A stretch of DNA of 16,838 nt from an uncultured bacterium (GCA_938045315.1 CALINM010000209.1:1-16838), one strand, 5' to 3'; shown: positions 8,195-16,838, numbered from the stretch's first letter. Notes: generated by a model not told the origin, from the letters alone. Made by a program: numbers and translations.

Positions 8195-8884
8195 ATGATG
8201 ACCCTTGAGAAAGTGGAAATAAATTTTGTTTGTGAAAAACCAATAAATTGTGGAGTAACTGCTCTTAGAGGTTTTTTCGGGAATTTATATAGAAACAGGC
8301 CAGAGTTTCATGGACATATGGGCAGGAAGTTAATTTATAAGCATCCGTTGATTCAATATAAGATTTTTGGCGGTTCGCCCCTTCTAATTGGTTTAAAAGA
8401 GGGAGCATATTTACTCAAAGCTGTTCCGAAGATTGAATACCTTGAACTTTATAATCAAAAATATAGTGTTTTAAAGCAAAATACTATAAATTCCATGGTT
8501 GAATTTGGTGTAACTGATACTATGATTTCCTATTTTTTTCTAACACCATGGGTTGGATTGAACAAAGAGAATTACCAGTATTATTTACAATTGAAGCGAA
8601 GAGACTCGGATATACATGGTTTTCTCAATAAGATTATTATTGGTAACATTATTTCTATGAGCAAGTCATTGAGATATACTGTTGACAAAAAAATATTGAT
8701 AAGATCGAGTCTTAAAGAATATAAGCAAATCAATATAAAGCGAAATGTGGCACTAATAGCTTTTGAAGGAGAATTTGAGACAAATTTTTTGATACCAGAC
8801 TTTTGGGGCATTGGCGCAAAAGTTTCCTTTGGCTATGGAACGGTTAAGCGTAAAAATGGAGGTGAAACAAAATGGAGAGAATAG
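8195..8884 (+). CDS. cas6: Cas6b-type CRISPR RNA endoribonuclease
   Basis: Cas6 cuts the array transcript inside each repeat and leaves an 8-nt 5' handle, expected here to be ATTGAAAC. The 229-residue protein resembles the Cas6b family: a ferredoxin-like N-terminus with TALRGFFGNLY, then HGHMG (H39, H41) and the PLIQYKIFGGSPLLIGLKEG stretch, and at the C-terminus the glycine-rich RNA-binding loop GIGAKVSFGYGTV at 205-217. Which His or Tyr is catalytic cannot be fixed by eye. There are two adjacent ATG codons, 8195 and 8198, with no Shine-Dalgarno sequence. A TATAAT ends at 8191, so the message may be leaderless with its start at about the second ATG. The 3' end overlaps cas8 by 13 nt. Annotation pipelines may call it hypothetical because of its divergence. 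Confidence 0.82.
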   Translation: MMTLEKVEINFVCEKPINCGVTALRGFFGNLYRNRPEFHGHMGRKLIYKHPLIQYKIFGGSPLLIGLKEGAYLLKAVPKIEYLELYNQKYSVLKQNTINSMVEFGVTDTMISYFFLTPWVGLNKENYQYYLQLKRRDSDIHGFLNKIIIGNIISMSKSLRYTVDKKILIRSSLKEYKQINIKRNVALIAFEGEFETNFLIPDFWGIGAKVSFGYGTVKRKNGGETKWRE

Positions 8885-10563
8885 AAATAACCTTTCCCAA
8901 ATTAAACCACTTTTGGCTGGATTCAGGGTTGTTAGGGCTTACTGTAATGCTCAAAGAAGTTGCAAGCGGGATAGATAAAGTAGTTAACGATGAAGGCTTG
9001 ACTTTAAGAGGAACAGAAAAGGAAATACAGGAGGCTCTTAAAAAGGCTTATGACTTGTTAATCGAGCAGTATTATGATTTATCAACCAAGAAACAAAGAG
9101 ACGATACCACTTCGTATAATTTTTACTATGATAGCAAAAAAGATGAGTTTATTGCTTTTCCAAAAAAGAAATCTGTTGGTATTGCTGAGCTTATATATAA
9201 TAAAATACCTCGCCCTGAAGGCACTTCAATCGAGTGGGATAAAAAGGAGAAAAGAGAAATTCTTATAAATGGTAATACCGTCAAAAGAAATCGTGGTATC
9301 CTTCCAACTTCACACGCACATCTTCAGAAGAGGCTGGATGAATTCTTAGATTCTCATGGTTTAGATGTAACTACCGAATATTTGCTCATTGACGGACCTT
9401 ATGTGGTGCGACCTAACGTTACTATACCTGATAAGTTTTCATCTACCACAAAAGGGCAATGTTATTTATGTGGAAAAGATAGTCCCATATTAAAAGATGC
9501 TGGACAAACAATATTTCCTTTTTTTACTGGATCAAGCGGATTACTAAATTTCAACACTATGAGTAGTAAACCTGAAAAGGTCTGTTGGAAATGTGCCTTC
9601 GTTAGCAAGTTTGTGCCAGTTAATGGGTTCTATCTTTCTCAAGGAGATAATCTCTTTGTCTTTTTACCCTACTCTGTATCTTTTGAGAAAATGCTGGATG
9701 TTTATACCCCCCTTCAGGATGCAAAATATGAAGATCCCAATCTCTTCAAGAATTTCAAGCATCCATTAGGTTTTGAAAAATATGAAGATGGATATTTTCA
9801 AAAGCCCTTTGAAGTTGCATTTGCCTTTTTATATACAATTTACAGAAAGATTTTGCTCCATCAAAGAGCAGATGAAGAAGGTATATTGAATTGGGAAGAG
9901 ATGTGTAACCTTACGATTTCAAAAGCACCACTAGAATTTGTAATTCTTCATACAGAGTCAAAGGGACAGACCTCTATGGGGAAAATGGTTTGGCCATTTA
10001 GAGATTCCGTTTATTTCTTCAGATTAATGGAGCATATTGAAAGATCTAAAATAAAGATCAAAGAGGTTATGAGACTACTTATAAATTTTTCACAGAAAAA
10101 TACCAATAAAACACTGATTAGGAACAAGGTGTGTGAACGAATACTCAAAAAGCAAACAATACTCGATTTGATAGAATATCATGTATTTAATATTGATGAA
10201 ACTTATATTAAACCACTGTTTGATTTTGTAGTAATATATGAAAAAGCTATTAAAAAGGAGGGAAATTCTATGACTAATGAGGCACAAGAAGCTGCTGTAA
10301 CACTTGGCAAAAGTATTGGAATGGCAGTAGCCAAGAATGGTAAAAAGGGCGACCTTTTTGCATTGAGAAAAGCAAGACGGAAAACTGATTTCTTGAATGA
10401 ATTGAACAGGCTCCAGTTTAAATGTGGACTTGTTGTACCACCCGAAATATATGAAGGGAAACTTACTGATTCAAATTTTATAGAATTCAAGCAGTTTTGT
10501 ATGATTGCCGCTTTAAAAAGTTTTTATGATGCTGCAAATAAAACCAAAGGGGAGGGTAAATAA
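8872..10563 (+). CDS. cas8: Cas8, Cst1-like CXXC-CXXC large subunit of Cascade
   Basis: This is the large subunit of the type I-B effector complex. It recognises the PAM and helps open target DNA. It is 563 residues long, with two zinc-binding pairs, CYLC (C197, C200) and CWKC (C238, C241), and the hydrophobic SSGLLNFNTMSSKPEKVC region between them. That is the layout of the Cst1/CXXC-CXXC family (also named Cas8a1; within the Tneap I-B group). The N-terminus is SGLLGLTVML-like, and the last third is mainly helical. GGAGGTGA at 8858-8865 sets the ATG at 8872, and the gene overlaps the cas6 end. A second strong ribosome binding site and ATG lie in frame at codon 467, so the C-terminal 97 residues are probably also made as a separate Cas11 subunit. 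The family is very divergent, and the exact Cas8 subgroup is inferred from the cysteines and neighbours. Confidence 0.88.
   Translation: MERIEITFPKLNHFWLDSGLLGLTVMLKEVASGIDKVVNDEGLTLRGTEKEIQEALKKAYDLLIEQYYDLSTKKQRDDTTSYNFYYDSKKDEFIAFPKKKSVGIAELIYNKIPRPEGTSIEWDKKEKREILINGNTVKRNRGILPTSHAHLQKRLDEFLDSHGLDVTTEYLLIDGPYVVRPNVTIPDKFSSTTKGQCYLCGKDSPILKDAGQTIFPFFTGSSGLLNFNTMSSKPEKVCWKCAFVSKFVPVNGFYLSQGDNLFVFLPYSVSFEKMLDVYTPLQDAKYEDPNLFKNFKHPLGFEKYEDGYFQKPFEVAFAFLYTIYRKILLHQRADEEGILNWEEMCNLTISKAPLEFVILHTESKGQTSMGKMVWPFRDSVYFFRLMEHIERSKIKIKEVMRLLINFSQKNTNKTLIRNKVCERILKKQTILDLIEYHVFNIDETYIKPLFDFVVIYEKAIKKEGNSMTNEAQEAAVTLGKSIGMAVAKNGKKGDLFALRKARRKTDFLNELNRLQFKCGLVVPPEIYEGKLTDSNFIEFKQFCMIAALKSFYDAANKTKGEGK
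10255..10261 (+). promoter_or_regulatory. Internal ribosome binding site within cas8
   Basis: AAGGAGG lies 8 nt upstream of an in-frame ATG at 10270. The match is as strong as that before any gene start in the window, and it lies in coding sequence that specifies K-K-E-G, where synonymous codons could have avoided it. Confidence 0.7.
10270..10563 (+). CDS. cas11: Putative Cas11 small subunit by internal translation of cas8
   Basis: Starting at the in-frame ATG (codon 467 of cas8), this gives a 97-residue product beginning MTNEAQEAAVTLGKSIG and ending KTKGEGK. It is predicted to be mainly alpha-helical and rich in basic residues (KNGKKGDLFALRKARRK). That suits a small subunit binding along the target strand in the belly of Cascade. 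Independent translation of the small subunit from the 3' end of the large-subunit gene is established for types I-B, I-C and I-D. This operon has no stand-alone small-subunit gene, so the position, size and ribosome binding site all fit. Expression itself is inferred. Confidence 0.68.
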   Translation: MTNEAQEAAVTLGKSIGMAVAKNGKKGDLFALRKARRKTDFLNELNRLQFKCGLVVPPEIYEGKLTDSNFIEFKQFCMIAALKSFYDAANKTKGEGK

Positions 10564-11448
10564 ATGAAAAACGCAAAATCATTAACCATTACTTATTTAA
10601 CACTTGTATCATTTGGTAGCCTTAATGGTTCTGACAAAGAGGCGGATAACATCTCAAGTATCAAAAAGATTACGCGTGATACAGAACAGTTTCCTTATGT
10701 TTCTGCACAAGCGATAAGGCGCGCATTAAGAGACCAGCTTGCAGTTATGGGAAGAACACTCTCTGAAGTAGTGGCAGCAACAATTAAAAAGGGGGCCGCC
10801 ACCACAGAGCAAGATCCAGTAAAATATATAGATGATGATCTGTTTGGGTATATGGGGACCGAAGAAGCAAAAGAAGGTAATAAAGGAACTTCAAAAAAAA
10901 GAACTTCTCCTGTTAGGGTATCGCCTCTTGTATCCCTTCACAAATATGAAGGAGATTTAGATTTTGCAACAAACTTTATGGGAGTTGAAGCAGGTGGAGA
11001 CCCAAACATTTTTGAAACCGAAATTCATTCTGGTCTATATAGAGGTACAATACTTATAGAATTAGATAGAGTTGGATGTGGAGAAGGATTTACAGAGGAA
11101 TTATCAAATAGTGAAAAGTTTGAAAGGGTGAAAGATTTACTAATAGCTTTTAAAAATCTTTGGACATCAGGTAGACAAACAAGATTTCTCGCTGATATCT
11201 CACCGAAATTTATTGCTGCTGCAATGCTTACAACAAAAAATCCAATATTCCTTGAATCAATAGTTCCTAAAAATGGCGGGGTTAATGTTGAATTGATTAA
11301 TGAGACAATCGAAGACTATGAAAAAGAAATTGTGGAAAAAGTGTTTGGCGCAAGAAAGGGATTATTCTCTAATTTACCAGAAGGAACTGTTTCAATTGGA
11401 GAGGCTTTTGACAAAATGATGGAATGGATTGACGAATATTATAAGTAG
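10564..11448 (+). CDS. cas7: Cas7 (Cst2/DevR-like) Cascade backbone protein
   Basis: Cas7 polymerises along the crRNA spacer and forms the backbone of Cascade. The 294-residue protein has the RRM-like N-terminal strand (LTITYLTLVSFGSLNG), the characteristic PYVSAQAIRRALRDQL helix at 44-59, DDLFGYMG at 91-98, the RTSPVRVSPLVSL segment at 113-125 and the C-terminal FLADISPKFIAAAML block. These are hallmarks of the Cas7 branch that includes Cst2 and DevR. It begins directly after the cas8 stop (TAA then ATG, 0 bp gap) with AAGGGGAGG in the end of cas8 as ribosome binding site. Spacing to cas5 is 11 bp. Confidence 0.94.
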   Translation: MKNAKSLTITYLTLVSFGSLNGSDKEADNISSIKKITRDTEQFPYVSAQAIRRALRDQLAVMGRTLSEVVAATIKKGAATTEQDPVKYIDDDLFGYMGTEEAKEGNKGTSKKRTSPVRVSPLVSLHKYEGDLDFATNFMGVEAGGDPNIFETEIHSGLYRGTILIELDRVGCGEGFTEELSNSEKFERVKDLLIAFKNLWTSGRQTRFLADISPKFIAAAMLTTKNPIFLESIVPKNGGVNVELINETIEDYEKEIVEKVFGARKGLFSNLPEGTVSIGEAFDKMMEWIDEYYK

Positions 11449-11459
11449 AGGAGGGTTTT

Positions 11460-12167
11460 GTGTTTGCTTTTATAGTTAAAGGCTTTGCTCAAACGGCATC
11501 TTTTAGGATTCCTGAAAGCCATACATTTCAGCCAACCCTGCCACTGCCTCCAGTTACAACCCTAACAGGATTGATGGGGGCAGCATTGGGGCTTAATTTT
11601 AAAGAAGCTATGATATTTAGAAAACAGAAAGAAATCCTTTTTGGTGTTATTGGTTCACATCAAGGAGAGATGAAAGACCTATGGAAATACAATAAGATAA
11701 AATACAATGAGTCCCTAAAAGATGTCCTTATACGAGAGTATCTAACCCATTTCTCACTGACTATTGCTATAGCTTCAAAGGAACAAATGGTTTTGTCAGA
11801 AGTAAGAGACTGTTTTTGCAATCCAAAATACGCTTTAACCCTTGGCAATAGTGATGATCTTTTTAAGATTATACATATAAGTTCCATTGTTGAGGCAGAA
11901 AGAGTTGAATGCTCAAGCTTTGAAAATACAGTGCTTGCAGGGGACCATACATTAGATTATGAGTCTGCTATTGATTTAAAAAATACTCCTGTTACTTACA
12001 GGATAAGGGCTCCACAGGTTTTTCTCCTACCGACAGATTTTCATTTTAAAGGTGAGGAAAGAAGGGTAAGTAAAAGGGAGCAGTTCACCTTTGTGGGTTC
12101 ACCCATAAAATTGAAAACCCCCCTGTGGGCTTATAAAATTCAAGACCTCGTATTCGTTTTATTATGA
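11460..12167 (+). CDS. cas5: Cas5 subunit of type I-B Cascade
   Basis: Cas5 caps the 5' handle of the crRNA and contacts Cas8. The 235-residue protein has the family N-terminus: FIVKGFAQTASFRIPESHTFQPTLPL..., then PPVTTLTGLMGAALG at about 30-44, matching the Cas5 signature of Phe-Arg, the PLPP turn and the T-x-x-G-x-x-G-A helix. The start is GTG at 11460, selected by GAGGAGG at 11448-11454. The neighbours and N-terminus suggest the Cas5t/Cas5h branch. The stop overlaps the cas3 start as ATGA. Confidence 0.93.
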   Translation: MFAFIVKGFAQTASFRIPESHTFQPTLPLPPVTTLTGLMGAALGLNFKEAMIFRKQKEILFGVIGSHQGEMKDLWKYNKIKYNESLKDVLIREYLTHFSLTIAIASKEQMVLSEVRDCFCNPKYALTLGNSDDLFKIIHISSIVEAERVECSSFENTVLAGDHTLDYESAIDLKNTPVTYRIRAPQVFLLPTDFHFKGEERRVSKREQFTFVGSPIKLKTPLWAYKIQDLVFVLL

Positions 12168-14416
12168 CCTTATACGCGAAACCAGATCAGACTTATAAAG
12201 AACATCTTGAGGCAGTTTATAATGCCTGGAAAGAGACTATAAATGCCAAGAGACCTTTAATTGAGAGGGTAGCAAACAAATATAATTTCTCCGTTGAAAG
12301 ATTTCTCAAAGGTTCTCTTTTAACTGTTGCCTTTCATGACATAGGAAAGATGACTGCACCCTTTCAAGAAATGATGCAGGCTATAATTCACAACAAACCT
12401 TTCAACAAAAGCAAAAACTATCGTCATGAGCTAGTATCATTTATATTCACAGTAAAATATTGGAAGGTTATAAACAAAGATGAGTATCTTTCTACTATCC
12501 CCCTAGAAGCACTTGCTGTTGTCGGTCATCACAAAAGTCTTGATTCTGACCTAACATCATTTAGCAGAGAAAGTGCTAGTGATGTGCCATCTATACTTCC
12601 CGATGGGATTAATGAAGCTCTGGCAATCGCTGTAGATTTATTCAAAAGAGAAGGATTTATACTACCTTCAATAGTACAATGCAATAAACACGAAGACCCT
12701 TTTAAATCGTTGTCAAATTTGATAGTAAGCGGTATACTAAGCAAAGGGATTGAAAAAGATGGTGCCGAAAAATGTAGAACAATTTATTTTCTTTTGAAGG
12801 GAATTCTCCATTATGCCGATTGGTATGGCTCAGGTAAAAGCAGCGTTAAGTACAGTATTAACAAAGACATATCATTGGTTATCAATGAACTTAAGCAACG
12901 ATGCTATAGAAAAGGCATAAAATTTAATGGGTTAAGACCATTCCAGGAAAAATGTATCGGACACTTAGGTCATTTAATTGCAATAGCTCCGACAGGTAGT
13001 GGAAAGACTGAGGCAGCTATCTTATGGGCATTGAAAAATGCAGAAGATATGAAAAATGCAAAAATACTTTATTTGTTGCCCACCATGGTAACGGCAAATA
13101 ATACTTATAAAAGATTATGTGATTTTTTTGGGAAAGAAAATGTAGGATTAACTCATTCAACTGCAAATTTGCTTCTACAAAATGATTCTTCATGGGAAGC
13201 AGAGGAAGATAAATGGGAAAATAGACACGATGTCCTTTTTAATCAAACTTTTATGAAACCTGTAACAGTGGGTACTGTTGATCAACTATTGACAACTGGA
13301 TTTAATGCAGGAAATTGGACTTTAAAAGAGGCAAATGCTTCTAATTCAGTTATTATAATTGATGAAATACACGCATATGATGGCTGGACAATGGGACTTA
13401 TTATTTCGTCAATTAGGCATTTTTCTTCGCTTGGTGCAAGATTTATGTTAATGAGTGCAACTTTGCCTCAAACACTACAGCAATTGTTTTATAATGAGTT
13501 ACAAAACGCTGCTATAGTCAAAGAAGACACTCTTTTAAATGCCAAAAGAAGTAAATACTTTGTAGTAGACAATTTTTTAGATAGTTCTTTGAGAGATATT
13601 GAGAAGGCAGTATTAGATGGTAAAAGGGTGTTAGTAGTTGTGAACACTGTTAGTTTATGCCAGGAATTAGCTCAAAAATTATCACACCTTAATGCGCTAT
13701 GCTATCATTCTCAATTTATATTAAAAGATCGTAAAGAAATTGAAAAAAAAATTACAAATGCTCAACTCGTCATTGCTACCCAGGTAATAGAAGTTTCACT
13801 CGATATTGATTTTGACTGGCTCTTTACGGAATGTGCACCCCCTGATGCCATTGCCCAAAGAGCGGGAAGAATAAATAGATATAGGGATTCACAAAGAGAT
13901 AGCAGGGTATATATCTTTAGGGCCACAGAAAAGGGAGCGAAGATTTACAATCAAATAAATTTGCCGAATTTTCTTGAACGATCTTTTGAGGAATTTTCTA
14001 AAGAGATTACTAATAAAGAAAAATTGAGTGAAAATGATCTTATCAATATTGTGGAGTTAGTTTACAAAGACTATCGAATAGAAGATTCCGAAGCTTTTAA
14101 AGAAGCTAAATTACAATACAATTTGTCTCAATCCAGAAGAAACATGATTTTAGATAGTCGTTTAGGAGAAGAACAGCAAGAAGTAACACGTTTGGTAAAA
14201 TATGAGACAGTTTCTGTAATACCAGTATGTTTTATGAAGGAAGTTTTAAATTTGAAACCCTCAGAGAGACATTTGTATGAAGTAAAAATTCCATTATGGT
14301 ATGCACTTAAGCATAAAGAAGAAAAAAATGGAATTACTTTTTGCGACATTGATTATGATTCTAATATCGGTGCAACATTCTCAAAAGACAATGAAGCTGT
14401 AAATATTATATTTTAG
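12164..14416 (+). CDS. cas3: Cas3 nuclease-helicase (HD plus DExH fusion)
   Basis: Cas3 is recruited to Cascade-bound DNA, where it nicks, unwinds and degrades the displaced strand. The 750-residue protein starts with an HD nuclease domain (about 1-235) that retains H14, FHDIGK (H58-D59), RHE (H88) and the GHHKS pair (H122-H123). The superfamily 2 helicase follows: Walker A APTGSGKT at 275-282, DEIH at 400-403, the MSATLP motif, QVIEVSLDIDFDWLFTE, and QRAGRINRY. All catalytic motifs are intact, so both activities are expected in one polypeptide. Translation is coupled to cas5 by a 4-nt overlap. A 115-bp gap follows before cas1, the largest inside the cas cluster. Confidence 0.97.
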   Translation: MTLYAKPDQTYKEHLEAVYNAWKETINAKRPLIERVANKYNFSVERFLKGSLLTVAFHDIGKMTAPFQEMMQAIIHNKPFNKSKNYRHELVSFIFTVKYWKVINKDEYLSTIPLEALAVVGHHKSLDSDLTSFSRESASDVPSILPDGINEALAIAVDLFKREGFILPSIVQCNKHEDPFKSLSNLIVSGILSKGIEKDGAEKCRTIYFLLKGILHYADWYGSGKSSVKYSINKDISLVINELKQRCYRKGIKFNGLRPFQEKCIGHLGHLIAIAPTGSGKTEAAILWALKNAEDMKNAKILYLLPTMVTANNTYKRLCDFFGKENVGLTHSTANLLLQNDSSWEAEEDKWENRHDVLFNQTFMKPVTVGTVDQLLTTGFNAGNWTLKEANASNSVIIIDEIHAYDGWTMGLIISSIRHFSSLGARFMLMSATLPQTLQQLFYNELQNAAIVKEDTLLNAKRSKYFVVDNFLDSSLRDIEKAVLDGKRVLVVVNTVSLCQELAQKLSHLNALCYHSQFILKDRKEIEKKITNAQLVIATQVIEVSLDIDFDWLFTECAPPDAIAQRAGRINRYRDSQRDSRVYIFRATEKGAKIYNQINLPNFLERSFEEFSKEITNKEKLSENDLINIVELVYKDYRIEDSEAFKEAKLQYNLSQSRRNMILDSRLGEEQQEVTRLVKYETVSVIPVCFMKEVLNLKPSERHLYEVKIPLWYALKHKEEKNGITFCDIDYDSNIGATFSKDNEAVNIIF

Positions 14417-14531
14417 TAATGAAATAAAAGTGGTTTTGTAATTATTAAAACTTTGTTCATGGGCATAGGTAAGTCAGCTTCTGAGGTTTAAAACTATTAA
14501 GAGGTTGAAAAATGAAAATGAGTGGTAAAAG
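14417..14531. other. cas3-cas1 spacer region
   Basis: This 115-bp gap splits the interference genes from the adaptation genes. It contains TTTAGTAATGAAAT starting at 14412, another partial copy of the TTAGTA motif, and a short TCAG-CTT-CTGA hairpin at 14474-14484. A mini-ORF overlaps the cas1 start. I see no convincing promoter with both -35 and -10 elements. Confidence 0.4.

Positions 14532-14544
<13 letters not shown>
14512..14544 (+). other. Possible 10-codon leader ORF overlapping cas1 start
   Basis: ATG at 14512 opens MKMSGKRCSL and then TAA, with GAGG at 14501-14504 at suitable distance. It overlaps the cas1 ATG at 14532, which has only a weak AGTGGT ahead of it. Ribosomes finishing this peptide could restart at cas1. 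Coding is unproven. Confidence 0.25.
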
Positions 14545-15807
<1,263 letters not shown>

Positions 15808-15809
15808 GT

Positions 15810-16439
15810 ATGGATTTAGAAGAAATAATAATAAAAGAACAATTAGATGATGAAACCACTCCTATGATAACCCCCTCAGATGTTATAGAATACGTTTATT
15901 GTCCAAGATTTACATACTTTTTGAACTGTCTCGATATCTCGCAAAATGAACATCTTAGATATAAAGTAATTAAAGGTAGAGAGTTACATGAGAAAAGAGA
16001 AAAAACAAATATTGAATATAATAGAAAGAAGTTGGGATGCATAAAAAAAGAAGTTTCCGTTTATTTGGCATCAACAAAATATAGAGTTAGAGGTGTGGTA
16101 GATGAAGTATTATATTTGAGTGATGGAACTTTAGCACCTTTAGATTATAAATATACAGAATATACAGATTTTACTTTTAAAACACATAAGGTACAGTCCA
16201 CCTTATATGCAATGCTTATAAAAGAAAATTATGGTTCTGAAGTAAAAAAAGGCTTCATATGCTATACAAAGAGCAGAAATATTATAAAGGAAATTATATT
16301 TAAAGAAACTGACTTCAAAAATGTTATACGAATTGTGGAAGAAATTTTTAAAATAATAACAAATGGCTATTTTCCTAAGAGGACTAACTTTGATATTAGA
16401 TGTGTTGATTGTTGTTACAGGAATATTTGTCCAAAATAA
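15810..16439 (+). CDS. cas4: Cas4 nuclease
   Basis: Cas4 is a RecB-like iron-sulfur nuclease that trims prespacers and selects them by PAM. The 209-residue protein has the first cluster cysteine in VYCPR (C31), H60 in RELHEKRE, D98 in RGVVDEV, D112 and K114 in PLDYKYT, Q129 and Y133 in QSTLYAML, and three further cluster ligands near the end (C198, C201 and C207 in CVDCCYRNICPK). C202 is an additional neighbouring cysteine. It is complete. It begins 2 bp after the cas2 stop with little ribosome binding site, so translation is probably coupled. It is placed after cas2, next to the leader, rather than before cas1 as is usual in I-B loci. The start at 15810 adds about 20 acidic residues before the conserved TPSDVIEYVYC. 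A later start cannot be excluded. Confidence 0.94.
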   Translation: MDLEEIIIKEQLDDETTPMITPSDVIEYVYCPRFTYFLNCLDISQNEHLRYKVIKGRELHEKREKTNIEYNRKKLGCIKKEVSVYLASTKYRVRGVVDEVLYLSDGTLAPLDYKYTEYTDFTFKTHKVQSTLYAMLIKENYGSEVKKGFICYTKSRNIIKEIIFKETDFKNVIRIVEEIFKIITNGYFPKRTNFDIRCVDCCYRNICPK

Positions 16440-16632
16440 GAGACTAAAGTGGCAAAATTATTAAAAAAATGGTATGATTGACTGTAAGTAATTTATAGTA
16501 TTAAATAAATTAGGCTAAAAAGAAGCTTTTTTTAAGTGATCTTTGACATCTAAAATAGTGAAAGTTTGCTAAATAATGTGGACTAAAAAAGATAAAAGTT
16601 ATTGATTAGATATGATAATTTATGATAATATG
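16440..16632 (+). promoter_or_regulatory. CRISPR leader
   Basis: This 193-bp, very AT-rich, non-coding sequence ends exactly at the first repeat, as leaders do. TTGACA at 16543-16548 is a candidate -35 but has no good -10 at 16-18 bp. TTGATT at 16602-16607 with GATAAT at 16624-16629 (16-bp spacer) would start transcription at the first repeat. TATGATAAT is directly repeated at 16611-16619 and 16621-16629, 3 bp before repeat 1, and could be a leader-anchoring site for Cas1-Cas2 or part of the array promoter. New spacers are expected to enter at 16633. Confidence 0.7.
16512..16533 (+). terminator. Weak candidate intrinsic terminator after cas4
   Basis: AGGCT at 16512-16516 can pair with AGCTT at 16524-16528 (one G-U) over a 7-nt loop, and a T-run follows to 16533. 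An alternative stem is AAAAAG with CTTTTT at 16517-16531. Both are weak, so readthrough into the array remains possible. Confidence 0.3.
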
Positions 16633-16838
16633 GTTTTAGACCCACTTCCATAAAAACAAGGATTGAAACACCCCTAAATAAATCAACTACACATGCTAAT
16701 ACAACGTTTTAGACCCACTTCCATAAAAACAAGGATTGAAACTCAAGTAGAGGGTGCTCAGTTAGCTGAAAATCAATGTTTTAGACCCACTTCCATAAAA
16801 ACAAGGATTGAAACAAACAAATGAACGTACAAGTTGGA
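16633..16838 (+). CRISPR. Type I-B CRISPR array, left end, continues past window
   Basis: Three identical 37-bp repeats lie at 16633-16669, 16706-16742 and 16778-16814. They begin GTTTTAGACCC and end GGATTGAAAC. The complete spacers are 36 bp (16670-16705) and 35 bp (16743-16777). A third begins at 16815 and is cut by the window edge. The 3' end ATTGAAAC is the usual 8-nt handle of I-A/I-B type repeats. The repeat has little internal hairpin, but its ends GTTTTAG and TTGAAAC can pair over 7 bp with two G-U pairs. The leader is on the left, so these are the newest spacers and the transcript runs rightwards, same as the cas genes. No spacer matches elsewhere in the window that I can see. Confidence 0.98.

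Noticed and set aside
10090-10490. Two overlapping - strand open frames opposite the 3' end of cas8
   Set aside because: They are antisense shadows of cas8/Cas11 coding sequence with no recognisable domain or start signal.
12748-12762. GGGATTGAAAAAG resembling the end of the CRISPR repeat
   Set aside because: It is a short chance match inside cas3 coding sequence, and the rest of the repeat is absent.
16670-16838. Self-targeting spacer
   Set aside because: Reading the two complete spacers and the partial third against both strands of the window by eye gave no match. A genome-wide search was not possible.

Overview
The window is AT-rich bacterial DNA with two parts: a housekeeping gene cluster on the left and a complete type I-B (Tneap/Cst-like) CRISPR-Cas locus on the right. 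Every supported gene is on the + strand. A SecA protein, an M23 peptidase with one membrane anchor, a bifunctional ArgJ, A/T-rich codon use and a large-subunit CXXC-CXXC Cas8 fit a low-GC, possibly thermophilic, Gram-negative bacterium. A Deferribacterota-like host (Calditerrivibrio or Deferribacter type) is my guess, but nothing in the window fixes the taxon.

Positions 1-130 hold a 9-bp inverted repeat, a very short ORF with a good ribosome binding site and a clear promoter. Positions 131-6540 read as one co-directional cluster: M23 peptidase, secA, argJ (overlapping secA by 3 nt), a PIN-PhoH ATPase and a small DUF861 cupin. Gaps are 51 bp or less. Positions 6541-7048 contain no intact gene, only a ~57-codon open fragment that may be a decayed transposase.

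Positions 7049-16838 are the CRISPR-Cas locus. A WYL-domain regulator with its own promoter comes first. After a 174-bp intergenic region come cas6b, cas8 (Cst1-like), cas7, cas5 and cas3, tightly packed with overlaps or very short gaps. A 115-bp gap precedes cas1-cas2-cas4, then a ~190-bp AT-rich leader and a CRISPR array with three identical 37-bp repeats, which runs off the right edge.

The expected division of labour is as follows. Cas1-Cas2-Cas4 insert spacers at the leader end. Cas6 cuts the array transcript to leave an 8-nt ATTGAAAC handle. Cas8, Cas7, Cas5 and a small subunit form Cascade around the crRNA, and Cas3 unwinds and degrades the target. No separate small-subunit gene exists, but cas8 has a strong internal ribosome binding site and ATG that would give a 97-residue Cas11. 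This is the most informative hidden element in the window. The second is a TTAGTA(A/C)AAT motif shared by the WYL promoter and the region upstream of cas6, a candidate operator linking the regulator to the cas genes.
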